From Patescibacteria group bacterium (lineage in GTDB: Bacteria; Patescibacteriota; Microgenomatia; UBA8517), in assembly GCA_035549555.1 (NCBI GenBank), contig DASZQR010000010.1, forward strand, positions 744,001-808,000: a stretch of 64,000 nucleotides of DNA, given 5' to 3'. Below, piece after piece: positions 26,274-34,463 of the stretch. The notes beneath the pieces were generated by a model. It made no database searches, had not been told where the DNA came from, and saw only the letters and a list, made by a program, of their open reading frames with translations. Positions within the stretch are counted from its first letter, which is position 1. Every line of letters begins with the position of its first letter. A program made the position numbers and the translations under genes.

Positions 26274-26348
26274 GGGCCCTTCGTTCATCGGCTAGGACGG
26301 GTCTCTTATAAAGACCAAAGGATGGTCCGACTCCATCAGGGCCCACCA
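26274..26348 (+). tRNA. tRNA-Ile (anticodon UAU)
   Basis: Acceptor GGGCCCT pairs with AGGGCCC; D stem GTTC/GGAC; anticodon stem GGTCT/AGACC with loop CTTATAA, giving anticodon TAT at 26307-26309; T stem GATGG/CCATC with loop TCCGACT; discriminator A; CCA encoded at 26346-26348. A UAU anticodon reads the Ile codon AUA directly, where most bacteria use lysidine-modified CAU. TATAAT at 26257-26262 is the -10. The T loop lacks the usual second T. Confidence 0.85.
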
Positions 26349-26350
26349 AT

Positions 26351-26587
26351 ATGAAAGATCAAAAATCCAAACCAGAAAAATTAAAAGAACTTCACACTAA
26401 ACGTGATGAAATTATTGCTCATCTTGAAATTTTGCATAAAAACTTTAGGGGAGTGCACCATGAAGATTCAGCATCTGAAATTAAGTACGCTCAAATCAAA
26501 GTTTATGAAAGTTTTGTTGAGTCTTTAAATACAGAAATAAAACAATTAGAATCAGAAGATAATGCAGACAAAACTGATTCTCATTGA
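26351..26587 (+). CDS. Small coiled-coil protein
   Basis: 78 aa, highly charged, with heptad-like helices (LKELHTKRDEIIAHLEILHKNF; IKVYESFVESLNTEIKQLE). It starts 2 bp after the encoded CCA of tRNA-Ile, so its mRNA probably arises by tRNA 3' processing. It overlaps the exonuclease gene by 26 bp. Function unknown. Confidence 0.65.
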   Translation: MKDQKSKPEKLKELHTKRDEIIAHLEILHKNFRGVHHEDSASEIKYAQIKVYESFVESLNTEIKQLESEDNADKTDSH

Positions 26588-27443
26588 TGGCAATGCAATT
26601 TTGCACCGTGCCTTTCACGCTCTTCCTTCAAATTTAAAAAGTAAGAGAGGTGAGCCGGTTAATGCTGTTTACGGCTTTGTAGCGATTTTGATTAATTTAG
26701 TAACAGCTCAAAATCCAACTCACATTGCAGTTTGTTTTGATACGCCGGTTGAAACCTTGAGAAAAGCTCAATATGTCGGTTATCAAGCAACTCGTCCTCG
26801 CCTTCAATCAGATTTATCAAGTCAATTCGAGTTAACTTATAAAGTTTTAAAAGCGATGAATATTCCAATTTACAAAAAAGAGCGTTATGAGGCAGACGAT
26901 TGCATCGGCACAATTGTTCACCAATGCGTTGGTTTGGTCGACGAAGTTGTAATCGTTACAGGTGATCGTGATATTTTGCAATTAGTAAATGATAAAAATA
27001 AAGTTCAAGTTTACATGCCAGTCCAGGGAATAAATAAAGCAAAGCTTTATAATGAAAAAGAAGTTTTTGACAGGATGGGTGTCAAAGCTTCACAAATTAT
27101 TGATTACAAAGGTCTTGCAGGGGATTCATCAGACAATTATCCCGGAGTCCCAGGAATAGGCCCGGGGACAGCAACAAAGTTATTAAGGCAATATAAAACT
27201 CTTGAAGATATCTACAAAGACATTTCAAATATTCCCGAGAAAATTTCCAAAAAATTAGCTCTTGGTGCCGAGTCCGCTGTAATGTCTAAAAACTTAGCAA
27301 CTATTATGGTTGATGTCCCAATAACTTTTAATTTAGAAGATTCCGGGAAATGGAGTTTAAATAGTCAAAAAGTCCTAGATGAATTTGCCGAAATTGGTTT
27401 TAAAACTTTAACCGCTCGTGTTAAACAACTTCCTCTTATTTAA
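26562..27443 (+). CDS. 5'-3' exonuclease (DNA polymerase I N-terminal-type nuclease)
   Basis: 293 aa, a stand-alone FEN/PIN-type nuclease. Motifs: LILIDGNAILHRAFHA (first metal Asp), AVCFDTP, RYEADDCIGTI (acidic cluster), VTGDRDILQL (acidic cluster), YKGLAGDSSDNYPGVPGIGPGTATKLL (metal Asp and helix-hairpin-helix). It removes 5' flaps and RNA primers at replication and repair. No polymerase domain follows in frame. Confidence 0.93.
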   Translation: MQTKLILIDGNAILHRAFHALPSNLKSKRGEPVNAVYGFVAILINLVTAQNPTHIAVCFDTPVETLRKAQYVGYQATRPRLQSDLSSQFELTYKVLKAMNIPIYKKERYEADDCIGTIVHQCVGLVDEVVIVTGDRDILQLVNDKNKVQVYMPVQGINKAKLYNEKEVFDRMGVKASQIIDYKGLAGDSSDNYPGVPGIGPGTATKLLRQYKTLEDIYKDISNIPEKISKKLALGAESAVMSKNLATIMVDVPITFNLEDSGKWSLNSQKVLDEFAEIGFKTLTARVKQLPLI

Positions 27444-27786
27444 ATTCGCCTATCTTTTTATAAGCATAAATTCCAGCATTATATTCCTCCAAAGCAGGCC
27501 AGCTTTTTATATATGCAAAATAACATCCGGTTTCTGCCATATAAGAAAATAAAAAATGTTTATTAAAACCTTTCTCTTCAACAATTTGTCTGCTCAATTT
27601 CGTTCTTTCCTGTTCTTTTAGTTTGTATTCAATCTCAAAAATCTCACTTTCGTTTAATGTTTTAATGTCATTCAAAAAATGCCAGTTCCCCGGGACAAAA
27701 AAGAACAAAACGTCGCCGGTTTCATGTTGTTTTGTAATTTCTCCGTTTACTTCAAATGAATAACCAACCCCAATATTTTCCGGCAT
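27436..27786 (-). CDS. Hypothetical protein
   Basis: 116 aa from ATG 27786. Aromatic and charged, with KQHETGDVLFFFVPGNWHFLND in the first half and YMAETGCYFAYIKSWPALEEY in the second; no membrane segment predicted. The tail overlaps the exonuclease stop by 8 bp, and it diverges from the glycosyltransferase gene. No family recognised. Confidence 0.55.
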   Translation of the reverse strand: MPENIGVGYSFEVNGEITKQHETGDVLFFFVPGNWHFLNDIKTLNESEIFEIEYKLKEQERTKLSRQIVEEKGFNKHFLFSYMAETGCYFAYIKSWPALEEYNAGIYAYKKIGEFK

Positions 27787-27844
27787 CAATTGCTTATATA
27801 ATTTCTATTTTTAGAAGTCAAATATAAAAGATATAATAGTTAAT

Positions 27845-29017
27845 ATGAAAGTAGCTATTGTCCATGATTATTTAATAGATTTCGGCGGCGCAGAGCGCGT
27901 TCTTTTAGCTCTCCATGAAATTTATCCTGATGCGCCGGTATATGTTTCTATTTACAGACCAGACAAATTAGGAAAATTTAAAGAAGATTTTAAAAACATA
28001 AAAATTATCCAAAGTTGGTTTGGAAATCTTCCTTTTGCAGACATTTTAATTTCTCCTCTTCGCTTTTGCTTACCAATTATTTGGAAAGAATTTGATTTAA
28101 GCGATTACGATTTAATTATCGATAGTTCCGCCTGGGCAATTACTCGTGGTTTTAAAACAAAAGATAATCAAATAGAAATTTGCTATTGTCATACTCCTCC
28201 TAGATATATTTATGGTTTTGATACTTCGAGATCTTGGAAAAATAAATGGTACGGACCGTTAATAAAAATATATGCAGGTTTTGTGAATGAATTTTTAAGA
28301 AATTATGACTCCAAAATGTCTCAAAAAGTAGACTATTTTATAGCCAATTCCAAAAATGTAGCAAATCGCATCCAGGATTTTTATCACAAAGATTCTGTAG
28401 TAATTTATCCGCCAGTGGAATTGCAAAGTGAGAATCCAGTAAAAACGAGTCGACTGGCCACGAAGTCCGAAGGAGCGAGTTTTTACGATTCGAACGAGAG
28501 ATATTTCCTAGCTGGAGGAAGATTGGTCGCTGCTAAAAATTTTGATTTAATAATCAAAGCTTGTATGAAAGCAAATGTTAAATTAAAAATCTTTGGTACC
28601 GGGATTTTAGACAATGAATTAAAAAGTCTTGCCAATAAAAATATGAGCAAAGCTCGCGCAACTTCGTTGGTAGAATTTTTAGGGAAAGTAGACGACAAAA
28701 ATTTATATGATTTATATGCAGGTGCATCAGGATTTATTGTTGCCCAAAAAGACGAGGATTTTGGAATCACTGCAATTGAATCTCAAATCACAGGAACTCC
28801 TGTAATTGCATATCGTGGAGGTGGTTATTTGGAAAGTGTTATCGAAAATAAAACTGGAATTTTCTTTGATGAGTTAACAATTGATAGTTTATCAAAAGCA
28901 ATTTCGAAATTTGAAAAAATAAAATGGAATAAAAAAACAATTCAAGATAATGCCAAGAAGTTTTCAAAAGAAAAATTCAAACAAAAAATTAGAAGCTTTA
29001 TTAAAAAAGTTACTTAA
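27845..29017 (+). CDS. Glycosyltransferase family 4 protein (WbaZ-like)
   Basis: 390 aa GT-B enzyme. The N-terminal acceptor domain has VHDYLIDFGGAERVL, DLIIDSSAWAITRG and CYCHTPPRYIY; the C-terminal donor domain has YFLAGGRLVAAKNFDLIIKA, FLGKVDDKNLYDLYAGASGFI and DEDFGITAIESQITGTPVIAYRGGG with the EX7E-type Glu pair. Members transfer mannose or similar sugars to lipid-linked glycans or polysaccharides. Residues about 198-222 are an insert absent from the usual alignment. TATAAT at 27832-27837 lies 7 bp before the ATG. Confidence 0.92.
   Translation: MKVAIVHDYLIDFGGAERVLLALHEIYPDAPVYVSIYRPDKLGKFKEDFKNIKIIQSWFGNLPFADILISPLRFCLPIIWKEFDLSDYDLIIDSSAWAITRGFKTKDNQIEICYCHTPPRYIYGFDTSRSWKNKWYGPLIKIYAGFVNEFLRNYDSKMSQKVDYFIANSKNVANRIQDFYHKDSVVIYPPVELQSENPVKTSRLATKSEGASFYDSNERYFLAGGRLVAAKNFDLIIKACMKANVKLKIFGTGILDNELKSLANKNMSKARATSLVEFLGKVDDKNLYDLYAGASGFIVAQKDEDFGITAIESQITGTPVIAYRGGGYLESVIENKTGIFFDELTIDSLSKAISKFEKIKWNKKTIQDNAKKFSKEKFKQKIRSFIKKVT
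28440..28500 (+). other. In-frame, compositionally distinct insert in the glycosyltransferase gene
   Basis: The stretch between the PPVEL strand and the YFLAGGRL strand is less AT-rich than its surroundings and contains imperfect inverted repeats (AAAAACGAGTCGACT...AGTCCGAAGG...CGAGTTTTT). It reads through in frame as about 20-25 polar residues. It looks like a small inserted element tolerated in an inter-domain loop. Confidence 0.45.
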
Positions 29018-29204
29018 CTTTTTTGGTAGAATCAACAAATCTCGTCCCATCGATAATAAAAGTTGTTGCTGTTATTATTAACCCAGAAAAAAATAAAGGT
29101 CCAAATAGATTTATATTTACAATTACTCGTTCAAACGATCCCACCATCAAACCAATACCGCTACCCAACGCCTCCGGATGATATCTCCTTTCTTTAGTTA
29201 CCAC
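29010..29204 (-). CDS. Small membrane protein
   Basis: 64 aa from a GTG at 29204. After a polar N-terminus it has two hydrophobic stretches (GIGLMVGSFERVIVNINLFGPL and FFSGLIITATTFII). Its last bases overlap the glycosyltransferase stop. On the minus strand AT-rich -10-like sequences lie 3-6 bp before the start, back to back with the MutM promoter. Function unknown; an ATG 20 codons downstream is a shorter alternative. Confidence 0.5.
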   Translation of the reverse strand: MVTKERRYHPEALGSGIGLMVGSFERVIVNINLFGPLFFSGLIITATTFIIDGTRFVDSTKKVK

Positions 29205-29241
29205 AAAATTATAATATGAAAATTTTTGTTATAATGCAACT

Positions 29242-30111
29242 ATGCCAGAGCTTCCAGAAGTTGAATCAATTCGTTTACAATTAGAAAAGTTTTTATTAGG
29301 ACACAAAATTATTTCCTTAGAAGTTAAAGATAGAAGAATTTTTCAAGGAGATGAAAAAGAAATCATTGGCGCAAAATTTATTAAAGCAAGGCGTTTTGGC
29401 AAAGTCACAGTATTGGATCTTGATAACAATAAATCTTTAATGATTCATGTCAAAATGACCGGCCAAGTTATTTATAGAGGTCCGAATTTAAAAAAGCCAT
29501 TATTATCTCCAAAAATTTCTGGAGGTCTTGGCGGCCCTCATACTCATGTAATTTTTACTTTAGATAACGATGGGAAAATTTATTACAATGATTTTCGAAA
29601 ATTTGGTTGGTTTAAAATTGTCGACACAAAAGATGTTGAAAAAACTGATTTAGTGGGCAAAATGGGTCCAGAGCCTTTTAAAAATTTAACCTTAGAATAT
29701 TTCAAAAATGTCTTATCAAAAACTCGTCGTCCAGTAAAAGTCGTAATTATGGACCAAAGCAAAGTTGCAGGGGTTGGAAATATTTATGCAAACGATGCTC
29801 TTTATTTATCAAAAATAAATCCTGCTCGTCCTGCAAACTCTTTAAACGAAAATGAAACTAAAAAACTTTTTGATGCTATTCATGAAGTTTTAAACGAGGG
29901 AATGAAACACGGTGGTTCTTCAGAAAATACTTTTGTAACTCCAGACGGTGGAGAAGGAGGATATCAGCGTCACACCTTGGTTTATGGAAAACAAGGTATT
30001 TTATGTCCTGTCTGTAAAAAAGAGAAGATAATCAAAATAATGCTTGGCGGCCGCGGTACTTATTATTGTCCATATTGTCAGCCCGAAACAAAAGAAAGTA
30101 AACTATTTTAA
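29242..30111 (+). CDS. mutM: Formamidopyrimidine-DNA glycosylase
   Basis: 289 aa. Begins MPELPEVESIR, whose Pro after Met is the catalytic nucleophile and Glu the acid. Helix-two-turn-helix region: MDQSKVAGVGNIYANDALYLSKINP. The C-terminal zinc finger is CPVCKKEKI...GRGTYYCPYCQ. It excises 8-oxoguanine and formamidopyrimidines and nicks the abasic site. TATAAT at 29230-29235 ends 6 bp before the ATG. Residues 85-100 (SPKISGGLGGPH) form a small insert. Confidence 0.97.
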   Translation: MPELPEVESIRLQLEKFLLGHKIISLEVKDRRIFQGDEKEIIGAKFIKARRFGKVTVLDLDNNKSLMIHVKMTGQVIYRGPNLKKPLLSPKISGGLGGPHTHVIFTLDNDGKIYYNDFRKFGWFKIVDTKDVEKTDLVGKMGPEPFKNLTLEYFKNVLSKTRRPVKVVIMDQSKVAGVGNIYANDALYLSKINPARPANSLNENETKKLFDAIHEVLNEGMKHGGSSENTFVTPDGGEGGYQRHTLVYGKQGILCPVCKKEKIIKIMLGGRGTYYCPYCQPETKESKLF

Positions 30112-30545
30112 TGCAATACATAAAAGCTTTAATTGTTTTAATAATTTATGTTGTTTTTACTAGAAGCTTATTTATTGCAATGGTTTTATTTCCAAACACT
30201 CCAGCAGCTTTCTTAATTGAAGTCTCCTCAGCTTCTTTTTTTGGATTTTTATGGCTTTATTTTTTTGAACACGAAAACCTTTTCTCGTTTGTAAAAATTA
30301 TTAAAAACAAGAAAAAATCTGCAGAACAAAAATTTCTGGATAAATTTATAAAATTTGGAGCAGTTACAGCAACAATTCTTATTGGTTATATTGGTGGCCC
30401 GCTTTTTGCAAGTTTAACTTCCCATTTAATTTTAAAAGATTTTAAATATAAATATTTATTAGTTATTTTCATTTGCGCCACATCTTCTTTCGTTGCTCTT
30501 GCACTTGCGCGCGGTGTACTGCATTTGGTAATACGTTTAGTATGA
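30111..30545 (+). CDS. Multi-pass membrane protein of unknown function
   Basis: 144 aa with four hydrophobic segments (about 4-25, 28-48, 80-105, 113-140) and a basic loop (KIIKNKKKSAEQKF). The start overlaps the mutM stop by one base and the stop overlaps the recF start (ATGA), so it is translated with both repair genes. No family recognised. Confidence 0.7.
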   Translation: MQYIKALIVLIIYVVFTRSLFIAMVLFPNTPAAFLIEVSSASFFGFLWLYFFEHENLFSFVKIIKNKKKSAEQKFLDKFIKFGAVTATILIGYIGGPLFASLTSHLILKDFKYKYLLVIFICATSSFVALALARGVLHLVIRLV

Positions 30546-31552
30546 TCCAAAAAGTCCGTCTTCAAAATTTTAGAAATCTTCCTGATGATGTTTTTACGTT
30601 TGCAAAAGACACAACAGTTATTGTTGGCCCAAATGCAGCAGGTAAAACAAATCTTTTAGAAAGTATTTTTATGCTTTCTATTGGTAAATCTTTCAAATCC
30701 AATTTAGAAAATGAAATAATTAAAGAAAAAAAAGACTTCGCAAGGATAAAGGGGCTGTTGTCTGATAATGCAAAATTAGAAGTTATTTTAAGTAAAATAT
30801 CTCACAAAAAGTTTTTAGTAAACGCAGTTAATAAACGAATGGTTGATTTTGCAGGTAATTTAAAAACAGTTTTATTTGCTCCTTCTGATTTAGATTTAGT
30901 TACTTCCTCTCCTTCTTTAAGAAGAAAATTTTTGGATAATGCATTGTCGCAAGTTGATAGAGAATATCGCAGACAATTATTGTCTTATGAAAAAGGTTTG
31001 CGATCAAGAAATAAATTATTATTTAGAATTCGCGAAGAGCATTTGCCTTCATCTCAATTACTTTTTTGGAATCAACTTTTAATAAAAGCTGGAGATTATA
31101 TAAGTATGTCAAGAGAAAATTTTATTAATTTTATAAATGAAAATAATTCTTTAAGTGGTGAATATAAAATTACATACGATAAAAGTGTAATTAGCGAAAA
31201 AAGATTAAGCGACTACGAAATAGCTGAAATAGCATCCGCTACAACTTTAGTTGGCCCCCATAGAGATGATTTTATTTTTCAATATAAAGGAAAAAATTTA
31301 AGTTCTTTTGGAAGCAGAGGAGAGCAAAGAATGGGAATTTTGTGGATCAAATTGTCGGAGTTAGAGTTTATTTTTAACAAAACAAATAAAAAGCCAACTC
31401 TTTTATTAGATGATATCTTCTCAGAATTAGATGAATTCCACAGAGAAATTGTTTTTAATGTAACCAAAAATCAACAAACTATTATTACAACTGCAGACCC
31501 GGAATTTTTAGAAAACTTCAAAGTTGACGAAAAAATAGAGTTAGGAATATAA
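30542..31552 (+). CDS. recF: DNA replication/repair protein RecF
   Basis: 336 aa from ATG 30542, which overlaps the preceding TGA; an upstream frame extension reads poorly. ABC/SMC-like ATPase: MIQKVRLQNFRNLPDD, Walker A GPNAAGKTN, signature SSFGSRGEQRMGIL, Walker B LLLDDIFSELD, and TTADPEF near the end. RecF helps load RecA at gapped DNA. Length is slightly under the usual 350-370 aa. Confidence 0.94.
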   Translation: MIQKVRLQNFRNLPDDVFTFAKDTTVIVGPNAAGKTNLLESIFMLSIGKSFKSNLENEIIKEKKDFARIKGLLSDNAKLEVILSKISHKKFLVNAVNKRMVDFAGNLKTVLFAPSDLDLVTSSPSLRRKFLDNALSQVDREYRRQLLSYEKGLRSRNKLLFRIREEHLPSSQLLFWNQLLIKAGDYISMSRENFINFINENNSLSGEYKITYDKSVISEKRLSDYEIAEIASATTLVGPHRDDFIFQYKGKNLSSFGSRGEQRMGILWIKLSELEFIFNKTNKKPTLLLDDIFSELDEFHREIVFNVTKNQQTIITTADPEFLENFKVDEKIELGI

Positions 31553-31560
31553 TTCATTAA

Positions 31561-31740
31561 ATGCCTGAAATAAAAGAAGGTATTATTAAACAAATTGCTC
31601 CAGGTTTTCAAGAAGCTGCTCGACTCAATAAAACAGAAAAATTAAAAAACCCATCCAAACAAGTTTCCAACGAGAAGCCTGATTATTTAAAACATCCAAC
31701 ACCAACGCCTGTTTGGTTTGAAGACCCAGATAAGTATTAA
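31561..31740 (+). CDS. 59-aa hypothetical protein
   Basis: A short frame from ATG 31561 to TAA 31740, 8 bp after recF. It is polar and Pro/Lys-rich (NEKPDYLKHPTPTPVWFEDP). Placement directly behind recF and normal codon use support a real gene; function unknown. Confidence 0.55.
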   Translation: MPEIKEGIIKQIAPGFQEAARLNKTEKLKNPSKQVSNEKPDYLKHPTPTPVWFEDPDKY

Positions 31741-31994
31741 TCTTTCTTCAGTCTTGCCACAAAATAGGTAACAAGTACTGCAAATACCGTCACAATTACT
31801 GCATAAATAAGCAGGCTGATTAAGCCTGAATCCTTACCAAAAAATGGTTTTACATAGTCAGTAATTATTTCTTGTATAACTTGGTTCCATGCAAGTGCTG
31901 CAACAAGCCCAAAAGCGCTGGTTATAAGAGTTAGCATTTGCTCAACTGTCTGTTCTCGCAAATTCTTTTCTTTCTGTGTTTCCTTGTCAGCCAT
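31737..31994 (-). CDS. DUF5654-like membrane protein
   Basis: 85 aa. A charged N-terminus, then a hydrophobic stretch with TSAFGLVAALAWNQVIQE, and a second segment LISLLIYAVIVTVFAVLVTYFVA. The AALAWNxxIQ pattern is typical of DUF5654, a small family known mainly from archaea and CPR. Function unknown. It converges on the 59-aa gene with a 4 bp overlap. Confidence 0.75.
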   Translation of the reverse strand: MADKETQKEKNLREQTVEQMLTLITSAFGLVAALAWNQVIQEIITDYVKPFFGKDSGLISLLIYAVIVTVFAVLVTYFVARLKKD

Positions 31995-32024
31995 ATTTAA
32001 GAATATGTATAGTATAGTTGATAT

Positions 32025-32876
32025 ATGATTTTCGACAAAGCTCAGCTTAAAAAACTATATTTCCCGCACAAGGACAGTAGTGGGGAAGATAACGGTCAGG
32101 TAACAATCATAGGTGGATCCTCGCTCTTCCATGGTGCTCCGCTTTTTGGCTTAATTGTAGCTTCTCGAATTGTTGACATGGTCTTCTTTTCATCTCCTGA
32201 AAAAAGTGTTGGCATGATTGCAGAAAGCTTAAAAAGTAAATTATTTTCCTTCATTTGGGTTCCTTGGAACGAGGTAGAAAGCTATGTAGAAAAATCAGAT
32301 GCTATTTTAATTGGTCCTGGTTTTATGCGTTACCACAGCGAAAAAACTCCCTATGATAAACGATTCGAAATCTGCGATGAAGTTTGTATGGAAACAAAAA
32401 AAATCACAGAATCTTTACTTAAAAAATTCCCCAATAAAAAATGGGTCATTGATGCCGGCAGTCTGCAAACAATAACTCCTGATGTTATTCCAGAAAATGC
32501 AATTCTCACCCCTAATAAAAAAGAATTTAAATTATTATTTGGCGCCGAATTTTCTCATGATGTCGCAAGTAAAAAAGCCAAAGAATATAACTGCATTATT
32601 GTTGTTAAAGGCCCGGTGACTTTTGTTTTTTCCAAAGACGAAGTTTTTGAAATTCATGGCGGGAATGCTGGTCTAACCAAAGGCGGAACAGGAGATACTC
32701 AGGCTGGTTTAACAGTAGCTTTGCTTGCCAAAAACGATCCTGTTTTAAGTGCATGTGCTGGAAGTTTTATCATTAAATACACAGCCGACGAATTGCAAAA
32801 GAAAGTTGGGTTTTATTACAACTCAGATGATCTCGCCTCTAAAATCCCAGAAGCTTTGAATAAATTAATAAATTAA
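32025..32876 (+). CDS. nnrD: ADP/ATP-dependent NAD(P)H-hydrate dehydratase
   Basis: 283 aa of the YjeF C-terminal/ribokinase-like family. Motifs: GQVTIIGGSSLFHGAP, DAILIGPGFMR, WVIDAGSLQ, AILTPNKKEFKLL, VVKGPVTFVF and NAGLTKGGTGDTQAGL, the last containing the GTGD catalytic loop. It dehydrates damaged NAD(P)HX back to NAD(P)H. The usual epimerase partner domain is not fused here. TATAGT at 32013-32018 ends 6 bp before the ATG. Confidence 0.88.
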   Translation: MIFDKAQLKKLYFPHKDSSGEDNGQVTIIGGSSLFHGAPLFGLIVASRIVDMVFFSSPEKSVGMIAESLKSKLFSFIWVPWNEVESYVEKSDAILIGPGFMRYHSEKTPYDKRFEICDEVCMETKKITESLLKKFPNKKWVIDAGSLQTITPDVIPENAILTPNKKEFKLLFGAEFSHDVASKKAKEYNCIIVVKGPVTFVFSKDEVFEIHGGNAGLTKGGTGDTQAGLTVALLAKNDPVLSACAGSFIIKYTADELQKKVGFYYNSDDLASKIPEALNKLIN

Positions 32877-32893
32877 GATAAAATACTATTTCT

Positions 32894-33148
32894 ATGCAAG
32901 AAAAATGTATTTGTATTTATCAAGAAGAACAAGGCACTCACGATTTATTAAATCTGGAATCATTAACAAAACAAGAACAAACATTAATAATTAAACACAT
33001 GTTTGAAGTTGGAAGATCTTCAGAAGAACATCCTGACTATTGTTATATGGGGTTTCTAGGCAGAAATGTTAACAGATATCCTGGCATAAGATATGCAATA
33101 ACAACCATGGGAAGTCCATTCCACAAGACAATACTTCAAGAAAAATAA
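32894..33148 (+). CDS. Hypothetical protein
   Basis: 84 aa, soluble, Cys near both ends (EKCICIYQ; DYCYMGF), Gln/Glu/His-rich helix in the middle (LTKQEQTLIIKHMFEVG). It starts 17 bp after nnrD. No family recognised. The 63 bp after it hold two small inverted repeats (CCGCA...TGCGG and CTTGT-GA-ACAAG) and no gene. Confidence 0.55.
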   Translation: MQEKCICIYQEEQGTHDLLNLESLTKQEQTLIIKHMFEVGRSSEEHPDYCYMGFLGRNVNRYPGIRYAITTMGSPFHKTILQEK

Positions 33149-33211
33149 CTTCTTGTTTCCCGCATTCTTTGCGGTTAAAATAAGCATAGCTTGTGAACAA
33201 GTTCATAATTT

Positions 33212-34279
33212 ATGTATTCTCCAAAATTTGCGATTTCAAACAAAATTCTAAAAAATATTTCAGCAGCTGAAGCTTCCAAAGAAGTTATCGAAAACGCACC
33301 CTTAGTTCCTTCATTCGAAAAACAATTTCAATCAGATGCTTTAGTTCGCACTGTTTATCACGGAACTCATATTGAAGGAAATGATCTTACTATGATCCAA
33401 ACCAAAAAAGTTTTGGAAGGAGAAGAAGTATATGCCCGTGACCGCGATATTCAGGAAGTTATTAATTACAGAAACGTTGTAAATCTTTTGGGGCAGTTAT
33501 CAGAAAGAGAAAAATACGACACAGCCGAATTAAATTTAATTCACCAAAGCACAGTTGATAAATTAATTGATCCATCAAAAGTTGGCCATCTTCGAAATAC
33601 TCAAGTTGTTATCAAAGAAGAGGGAACTGGAAAGATTATTTTTTCTCCTCCCAATTTCATCGAAGTTCCTTATCTTTTAGAAGATTTTTTTGAATGGCTT
33701 AATTCGGCAGATGCAAAAGATATTCATCCAATAATCAGAGCTGGTATCACTCATTATGTTTTAGTTTCCATACATCCTTATGTTGAAGGAAATGGTCGTA
33801 CTGTTCGCGCTTTCACAACTCTTGTCATGCTGAAAGAAGGTTATGATATCAGGCGCTTTTTCGCTCTTGAAGAACATTTTGATAACGATTTGGGAGCTTA
33901 TTATGAGGCGCTTGGTAAAGTAGACTCTGCAAATGAAAATTTGGGATTAAGAGATCTGACTCCTTGGCTTGAATATTTTACTTTGGTTGTTGCAAGCGAG
34001 CTTGCAAAAATAAAAGAAAGAGTCAGAAAATTGTCTGTTGACACTCGTCTAAAAACAAAAATCGGCAATCAAGTTGCCCTTTCTGAAAGGCAAATGAAAT
34101 TAGTAGAATTTTTATCTGATGAAGAAAGCGCTGGTATGAAAGAATTAAAAAGCGTTTTGAATTTTGTCTCAGAAGATACAGTTTTAAGAGATCTTACAGA
34201 TTTGATTAAAAAAGGTATTATTAAAAAGGAAGGGCAAACAAAATCTGCCCGTTATGTAATTATAAATGCCAATAAGTGA
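33212..34279 (+). CDS. Fic-domain protein with C-terminal winged helix
   Basis: 355 aa. The Fic core motif HPYVEGNGRTVR (His188) is intact, so AMP or other NMP transfer to a protein hydroxyl is expected. The N-terminal region has YHGTHIEGN (residues 49-57), which sits where the inhibitory (S/T)xxxE(G/N) motif is found; the Glu-Gly is kept but the Ser/Thr position is Gly. The C-terminal 60 residues form a winged helix (KELKSVLNFVSEDTVLRDL...LIKKGIIKKEG), common in Fic regulators. Confidence 0.92.
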   Translation: MYSPKFAISNKILKNISAAEASKEVIENAPLVPSFEKQFQSDALVRTVYHGTHIEGNDLTMIQTKKVLEGEEVYARDRDIQEVINYRNVVNLLGQLSEREKYDTAELNLIHQSTVDKLIDPSKVGHLRNTQVVIKEEGTGKIIFSPPNFIEVPYLLEDFFEWLNSADAKDIHPIIRAGITHYVLVSIHPYVEGNGRTVRAFTTLVMLKEGYDIRRFFALEEHFDNDLGAYYEALGKVDSANENLGLRDLTPWLEYFTLVVASELAKIKERVRKLSVDTRLKTKIGNQVALSERQMKLVEFLSDEESAGMKELKSVLNFVSEDTVLRDLTDLIKKGIIKKEGQTKSARYVIINANK

Positions 34280-34463
34280 TCCGCAATTTTTATTCATGAT
34301 TTTAGTTTTGCCAGGTCTTTTTGGTCTAACAATGATTGGTGAAGGAGTTCACAAAATCACAACAGAAGATAATAGTGGTTTAATTAATATTATTTTTGGT
34401 CTCGTTTTTCTCGGTGTCGTTGCTATTGCATATATTTTCTTCACTCGTTATTATCAAAAATAA
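34266..34463 (+). CDS. Small two-span membrane protein
   Basis: 65 aa with two hydrophobic segments (FLFMILVLPGLFGLTMIG and INIIFGLVFLGVVAIAYIFF). It overlaps the Fic gene by 14 bp and shares one base with the ligase start. Function unknown; possibly co-expressed with either neighbour. Confidence 0.65.
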   Translation: MPISDPQFLFMILVLPGLFGLTMIGEGVHKITTEDNSGLINIIFGLVFLGVVAIAYIFFTRYYQK

